Assembly: GCA_030731855.1 (NCBI GenBank) | Contig: JANQTG010000077.1 | Coordinates: 1-32,065 of the forward strand | Direction of reading: 5' to 3' | Length of the DNA stretch: 32,065 nt | Origin: Cellulophaga sp. | GTDB taxonomy: Bacteria > Bacteroidota > Bacteroidia > Flavobacteriales > Flavobacteriaceae | In this document: positions 28,414-32,065 of the stretch, piece after piece | Layout of the letters: each line of letters begins with the position of its first letter | Numbering within the stretch: position 1 is the first letter of the stretch | The notes under the pieces: generated by a model | The model's database searches: none | Told to the model about the DNA's origin: nothing | Seen by the model: only the letters and a program-made list of their open reading frames with translations | Position numbers and translations under genes: made by a program

Positions 28414-29748
28414 ATGACACACTTAGTACGGCTATTTTGCTTAATGACACTAATCCAATTATGTATTAGTTGTAGTGCTGATAACTTTAATGAATCTGAT
28501 TTTATAGCGGGTGAAGCTTTTGTAAACAGTAATATTCGTGTAGTTATAGTAGATACTATGACTGTAGAGGTTTCTACCATAAAATTTGATAGTATTATTA
28601 CTTCGCAAGCAGATAGAATATTAATTGGTAAATATACTGATCCTGTTTTAGGAACAGTACAGAGTATTAATTATGTTGGTTTTCTTCCAAATTCATATTA
28701 TATAGCTACTGAAGCATCTTATGACAGTATCGTTTTATTTTTAAAATATGATGGCTATTATTATAACGATACCACACAAGTAAATACTGTAAATGTAACC
28801 CGATTAACTGACAATTTTAATCCTGATGAAAACGATGTTTTTTATAATACAAGTAGTGTAGCATATAGCGATGATATATTAGGAGCTCTTAACTATGCAC
28901 CTAGACCACAATCGACAGATTCTCTAGAAATAAAATTGGCAGATACTCTTGGAGAAGAATTTTTTAATCAATTACAAAACAAAAGTATTACCAACGATGT
29001 TGAGTTCTTAAATACCTTTAAAGGTTTAAGACTAGCACCGGGTACTACCGATAAAGGCTCTGTAATTGGTTTTTCTAAAAATTCGGATTCTTTTTTCATG
29101 CGTTTATACTATTCTACTTCTGAAGAAACTGAACGCGTACAACAGTATACTGACTTTTCTTTAAATATATCAGACAGTCCTAGTCCGTTTTTTAACCAAA
29201 TAGGTTCAGAAGAACCTTCGGAGTATTTAAAAGCATTAACGAATGGTGAAATTAGTTTACATAGTGTAAACAGTAATTTCCAAAGTTTTATTCAATCTGG
29301 AACAGGTATAGCGACCAAAATAGCACTCCCTTATCTTAAAACAATAAACAATATTGGCGGACAAGGTACTTTACTAAAAGCTGTTTTAAAAATAAAACCT
29401 GTACTAGGGTCTTATAATGATTTTTTAGTACTTCGAGATTACTTATCTGTCTATTTAGTTGACGGTAATAACGAAATAACACAACAGTTATACGCAACAG
29501 ATAGTAGCGCTTTAAGTGCTTTTCTAAATACTGAAAACCAAGAATATAATGATATTTATTTTGAAATTAATCTAACAAATTATGTAGAATCAATTTTGAC
29601 AACGGAAAGAAATACGAATACTGCGCTGTTATTATTACCCGAAAACTTTAGCTCTACAGTTGACAGATTTATCTTAAACGGTCAAAACACATCAAATAAA
29701 AATACTATTCTAGAACTTACTTATGCCGTTTATGATGAAGTTAATTAA
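28414..29748 (+). CDS. DUF4270 family lipoprotein
   Basis: A 444-residue protein. The signal peptide ends in LCISC with Cys20 as lipid-attachment site, followed by SADNFNESDF. The body has the order seen in DUF4270: SNIRVVIVDTMTVEVSTIKF and ADRILIGKYTDPVLG early, then FNQLQNKS, a long Ser/Thr-rich stretch, and LELTYAVYDEVN at the end. The family is confined mainly to Bacteroidota and its function is unknown. The early QADRILIGKYTDP segment suggests a surface-side beta domain. It overlaps the outer-membrane gene that follows, so the two are coupled. It is divergent from the kelch gene across the candidate LytTR site. Confidence 0.88.
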   Translation: MTHLVRLFCLMTLIQLCISCSADNFNESDFIAGEAFVNSNIRVVIVDTMTVEVSTIKFDSIITSQADRILIGKYTDPVLGTVQSINYVGFLPNSYYIATEASYDSIVLFLKYDGYYYNDTTQVNTVNVTRLTDNFNPDENDVFYNTSSVAYSDDILGALNYAPRPQSTDSLEIKLADTLGEEFFNQLQNKSITNDVEFLNTFKGLRLAPGTTDKGSVIGFSKNSDSFFMRLYYSTSEETERVQQYTDFSLNISDSPSPFFNQIGSEEPSEYLKALTNGEISLHSVNSNFQSFIQSGTGIATKIALPYLKTINNIGGQGTLLKAVLKIKPVLGSYNDFLVLRDYLSVYLVDGNNEITQQLYATDSSALSAFLNTENQEYNDIYFEINLTNYVESILTTERNTNTALLLLPENFSSTVDRFILNGQNTSNKNTILELTYAVYDEVN

Positions 29749-30988
29749 AAAAATATCACTCCTATTTGTTCTTTTATGTATCCATCAAATAACTTTTGGT
29801 CAATCAGAAGCTCTAACAAGTTCGCCTTATTCCTTATATGGTTTAGGGGTAATCAATCAGACCAGTATTGGAAAATCTAATGCTTTAGGATATACTGGTA
29901 TTGGTATTAAAACAACAACAGAAATAAATAATTTGAATGCAGCAAATTATGCGCTTATTCCCCAAAATTCCTTTTTCTATGATATCGGAATTACTGGTGA
30001 GACAAATACGTATAGCAATAAAAGATTTAGCGAAAGTAAAAAAAACGTAAACTTCTCTAATTTTGCTTTTGCTTTTAGAATTGCAGAAGGTTTAGGTGCT
30101 GGAATATCGATGGTTCCTTATAGTGACGTCGGTTATTCTCTTGTTGGTGTACAGTCTAATATTGAAGGTAGTACAGAGTCTTTCGAAAGTTCAATTTCTG
30201 GGCTTGGATCACTAAGCGATTTGAAACTAAATCTTGGCTATTCTGTTTTAGATAATTTAAGAGTTGGATTAAGCGCTTCATTCCTTTTTGGAAATATAAA
30301 ACAGACCGAATCTTTTGAAATTGAAGATAGTGCTTTAGCCCTTTCTGAAACTACTAAATACAATGGTGCTAGGCTTGGTTTTGGTATGCATTTAGATATT
30401 ACTGATAAAATTACCATTGGTAGTACCCTACAATTACCTACCCGTTTAAAAGCAAGTTTAGATCGGTCATTAACTAAGACAATTGACGGATCTACAAGTG
30501 TTGATGTTGCTATAAATGAAGTTGATACTGCCGATAACTTTAATTTACCTTTAGAGATAGGCATTGGTTTCAGTTCTAATATCTATAAATCATTTACACT
30601 GAGTGCTGATTATAAAAAGAATTATTGGGACGCTACGAACCAAGTAGATTTTGCTGGAACCTATGCAGATCAAGATATTTTTGGAATAGGATTAGAATTT
30701 ATTAAAAACAACAAGAGTTTTACATATGGTGATCGTATAAATTATCGCTTAGGATATAACTACGATAATGGATATTTAAAAGTAAACAACGAAAAAATTA
30801 ATGGTTTTAATATAACTGCTGGTGTAGGTCTACCTATAAGTTTAAATTCTAATTCTATCCTTAATTTTTCTTATAGTTATGGCTCCAAGGGACTTATTGA
30901 AAATATCTTGATAAGAGAAAACTATCATTTATTTACGCTTAATGCTAGCTTAGAGGATTTATGGTTTCGTAAACGAAAAATAGACTAA
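29732..30988 (+). CDS. outer-membrane beta-barrel protein
   Basis: About 418 residues from ATG 29732. The start MMKLIKKISLLFVLLCIHQ is a signal peptide with cleavage near FGQ; an ATG at 29723 gives three extra residues and is less likely. The mature part starts SEALTSSPYSLYGLGVI and has SSPYSxYGxG and NNLNAANYA, a pattern of Bacteroidota outer-membrane proteins close to the FadL type, with alternating strands to the end. It overlaps the DUF4270 gene by 17 bp, so the lipoprotein and barrel are made together and probably sit in the outer membrane as a pair. It ends 12 bp from the convergent radical SAM gene. Substrate unknown. Confidence 0.8.
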   Translation: MMKLIKKISLLFVLLCIHQITFGQSEALTSSPYSLYGLGVINQTSIGKSNALGYTGIGIKTTTEINNLNAANYALIPQNSFFYDIGITGETNTYSNKRFSESKKNVNFSNFAFAFRIAEGLGAGISMVPYSDVGYSLVGVQSNIEGSTESFESSISGLGSLSDLKLNLGYSVLDNLRVGLSASFLFGNIKQTESFEIEDSALALSETTKYNGARLGFGMHLDITDKITIGSTLQLPTRLKASLDRSLTKTIDGSTSVDVAINEVDTADNFNLPLEIGIGFSSNIYKSFTLSADYKKNYWDATNQVDFAGTYADQDIFGIGLEFIKNNKSFTYGDRINYRLGYNYDNGYLKVNNEKINGFNITAGVGLPISLNSNSILNFSYSYGSKGLIENILIRENYHLFTLNASLEDLWFRKRKID

Positions 30989-31000
30989 ATTATGATTTAA

Positions 31001-32065
31001 TTAAATCGTTAATAGTCCAATTTCTTTTATTGAATTAATTGGTTTTGAAAACCAAAACAATTCAAAATCTTCGAATTTTGCTTCAAAGTCAAATTTTACG
31101 TCCTTAATGAATACCTGTTTTTCTTGATTTAGCCTCCATAAGGCTAAATTTTGAACTAGCCACTCCCCTTTTTCTTTGTCTAGCGTGATTGAAGTACTAT
31201 TTCTATTGTGATGGAAAGTCAATTTTAATACTTCCCAACTATATCCTTTTTTAGATTTTGTTTGAATTTCTTGCATTGGTAAATTACCTAACCAAATCAC
31301 TTTTGCTGTGGGTTTTATCTTATAATCTAGAATATTATTTAAACAATCTGTAATGAAGTCCGACTTTATTTGTGTTTTCGGAATCTTAAAATCGAACCAG
31401 TTTTGTAATGGTGTTCTAAAACCTATGCCGTGCATGTAATTAAAGAGCGATTTTTTTAATCCGAAACTGAATTTGGAATGATCTATTCCTGTGGAATCTT
31501 TAAAATCAACATCGTTATTCGCAAAAGAAATCGCTTTTAAATTTGGAATAATACCATATTCTGATGGATTAATACCTATTGGGCTATGTGCTGTTAGTGC
31601 AAATTGATGCCAGAAACCAGACTGCAAAACACCAACTTCGAAAAGCTGACGCACCATTTCTAAACTATCTATAGTTTCTTGTATCGTTTGGGTAGGATAA
31701 CCGTACATTAAATACGAATGTACCATAATATTGGCTTTGGTAAAATTACGAGTTACCTGAGCGACTTGTGAAACTGTTACCCCTTTGTCTATTAATTTTA
31801 GTAAACGGTCTGAGGCAACTTCTAAACCGCCAGAAACAGCAATACAGCCCGATACTTTTAATAAATAACAAAGATCCTCTGTAAAATTTTTCTCAAAGCG
31901 GATATTTGTCCACCATGTAACCACTAGCTTTCTTTTAATTATTTCAATAGCTAAGGCTTTCATTAATGAGGGCGGCGCAGCTTCATCTACAAAATGAAAT
32001 CCGTTTTCCCCTGTTTGTGCCATAAGTTGCTCCATCCGATCCACTAAAATAGTCGCGGCAATAGG
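31001..32065 (-). CDS. B12-binding radical SAM protein, C-terminal part
   Basis: The frame is open to the window edge (reading PIAATILVDRMEQ upstream of a GTG at 32044), so the start and the CxxxCxxC cluster motif lie outside. The visible 354 residues include FVDEAAPPSLMKALAIEIIK, CIAVSGGLEVASDRLLKLID and ANIMVHSYLMYGYPTQTIQET, which are the middle and end strands of a radical SAM barrel. The later KFSFGLKKSLFNYMHGIGF and the C-terminal beta-rich part fit the larger B12-binding radical SAM class. Substrate and product cannot be told. It is convergent with the outer-membrane gene with only 12 bp between, and no terminator there. GTG 32044 should not be taken as the start. Confidence 0.85.
   Translation of the reverse strand, partial: PIAATILVDRMEQLMAQTGENGFHFVDEAAPPSLMKALAIEIIKRKLVVTWWTNIRFEKNFTEDLCYLLKVSGCIAVSGGLEVASDRLLKLIDKGVTVSQVAQVTRNFTKANIMVHSYLMYGYPTQTIQETIDSLEMVRQLFEVGVLQSGFWHQFALTAHSPIGINPSEYGIIPNLKAISFANNDVDFKDSTGIDHSKFSFGLKKSLFNYMHGIGFRTPLQNWFDFKIPKTQIKSDFITDCLNNILDYKIKPTAKVIWLGNLPMQEIQTKSKKGYSWEVLKLTFHHNRNSTSITLDKEKGEWLVQNLALWRLNQEKQVFIKDVKFDFEAKFEDFELFWFSKPINSIKEIGLLTI

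Noticed and set aside
30238-30564. 108-aa minus-strand frame inside the outer-membrane barrel gene
   Set aside because: Fully inside a well-supported gene on the other strand, with no family resemblance.
30994-31007. Perfect 14-bp palindrome GATTTAATTAAATC at the convergent junction
   Set aside because: AT-only apart from the ends, no loop and no T-run, so it is not a terminator; most likely chance in AT-rich DNA.

Overview
The window looks like a stretch of chromosome from a member of the Bacteroidota, most likely the Flavobacteriaceae. The DNA is AT-rich. Several promoters carry the Bacteroidota -7 element TAnnTTTG, and clear Shine-Dalgarno sequences are largely absent. The gene content also points there: DUF4270, DUF4834, DUF4907, BatA-type VWA and YfhO proteins, a LytS/LytTR pair, and a cysteine-free endonuclease III. 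I see no rRNA, tRNA, CRISPR array, transposase or phage gene.

Layout. Positions 1-3223 hold the tail of a TIGR02757 (DUF2400) gene, two small membrane proteins, a secreted SGNH hydrolase, a GT2 glycosyltransferase and a GIY-YIG-like protein. Positions 3504-8148 hold a BatA-like VWA membrane protein coupled by ATGA to a dihydroorotase homologue that has lost most metal ligands, then a DUF4870-type membrane protein and a serine esterase. Positions 8339-13319 hold a minus-strand MBL hydrolase operon, a 482-aa conserved protein, bcp, nth, an unlisted 47-aa ORF and an ECF sigma factor. Positions 13570-18000 hold uvrA and a secreted protein with a long Arg/Ser/Thr tail behind a sigma-54-like promoter. 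Positions 18265-23741 are a minus-strand operon (DUF4834, YfhO, GT4, flippase) whose last three genes are joined by TAATG overlaps; it probably builds or exports a surface glycan. A divergent outer-membrane transporter-like gene follows (23942-25000). Positions 24997-30988 hold a LytTR response regulator, its histidine kinase, DUF4907, a kelch lipoprotein, and divergently a DUF4270 lipoprotein plus an outer-membrane barrel. This looks like a surface module with its own two-component system. The window ends in a partial radical SAM gene.

Non-coding structure is the most unusual part. Three gene 3' flanks carry degenerate period-8 arrays built on AATGTANN, and one of them supplies the stop codon of uvrA. 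A double-hairpin element occurs twice with covarying stems; the copy after uvrA is closed by an outer helix into a three-way junction ending in a U-tract. Direct repeats of TTGGTCT spaced 21 bp apart lie in the kelch/DUF4270 divergent region, a geometry that fits a LytTR operator. A terminator-like hairpin separates kelch from DUF4907 and the two-component genes.

Limits: all family calls come from reading the translations by eye. No database search, folding program or alignment was run.
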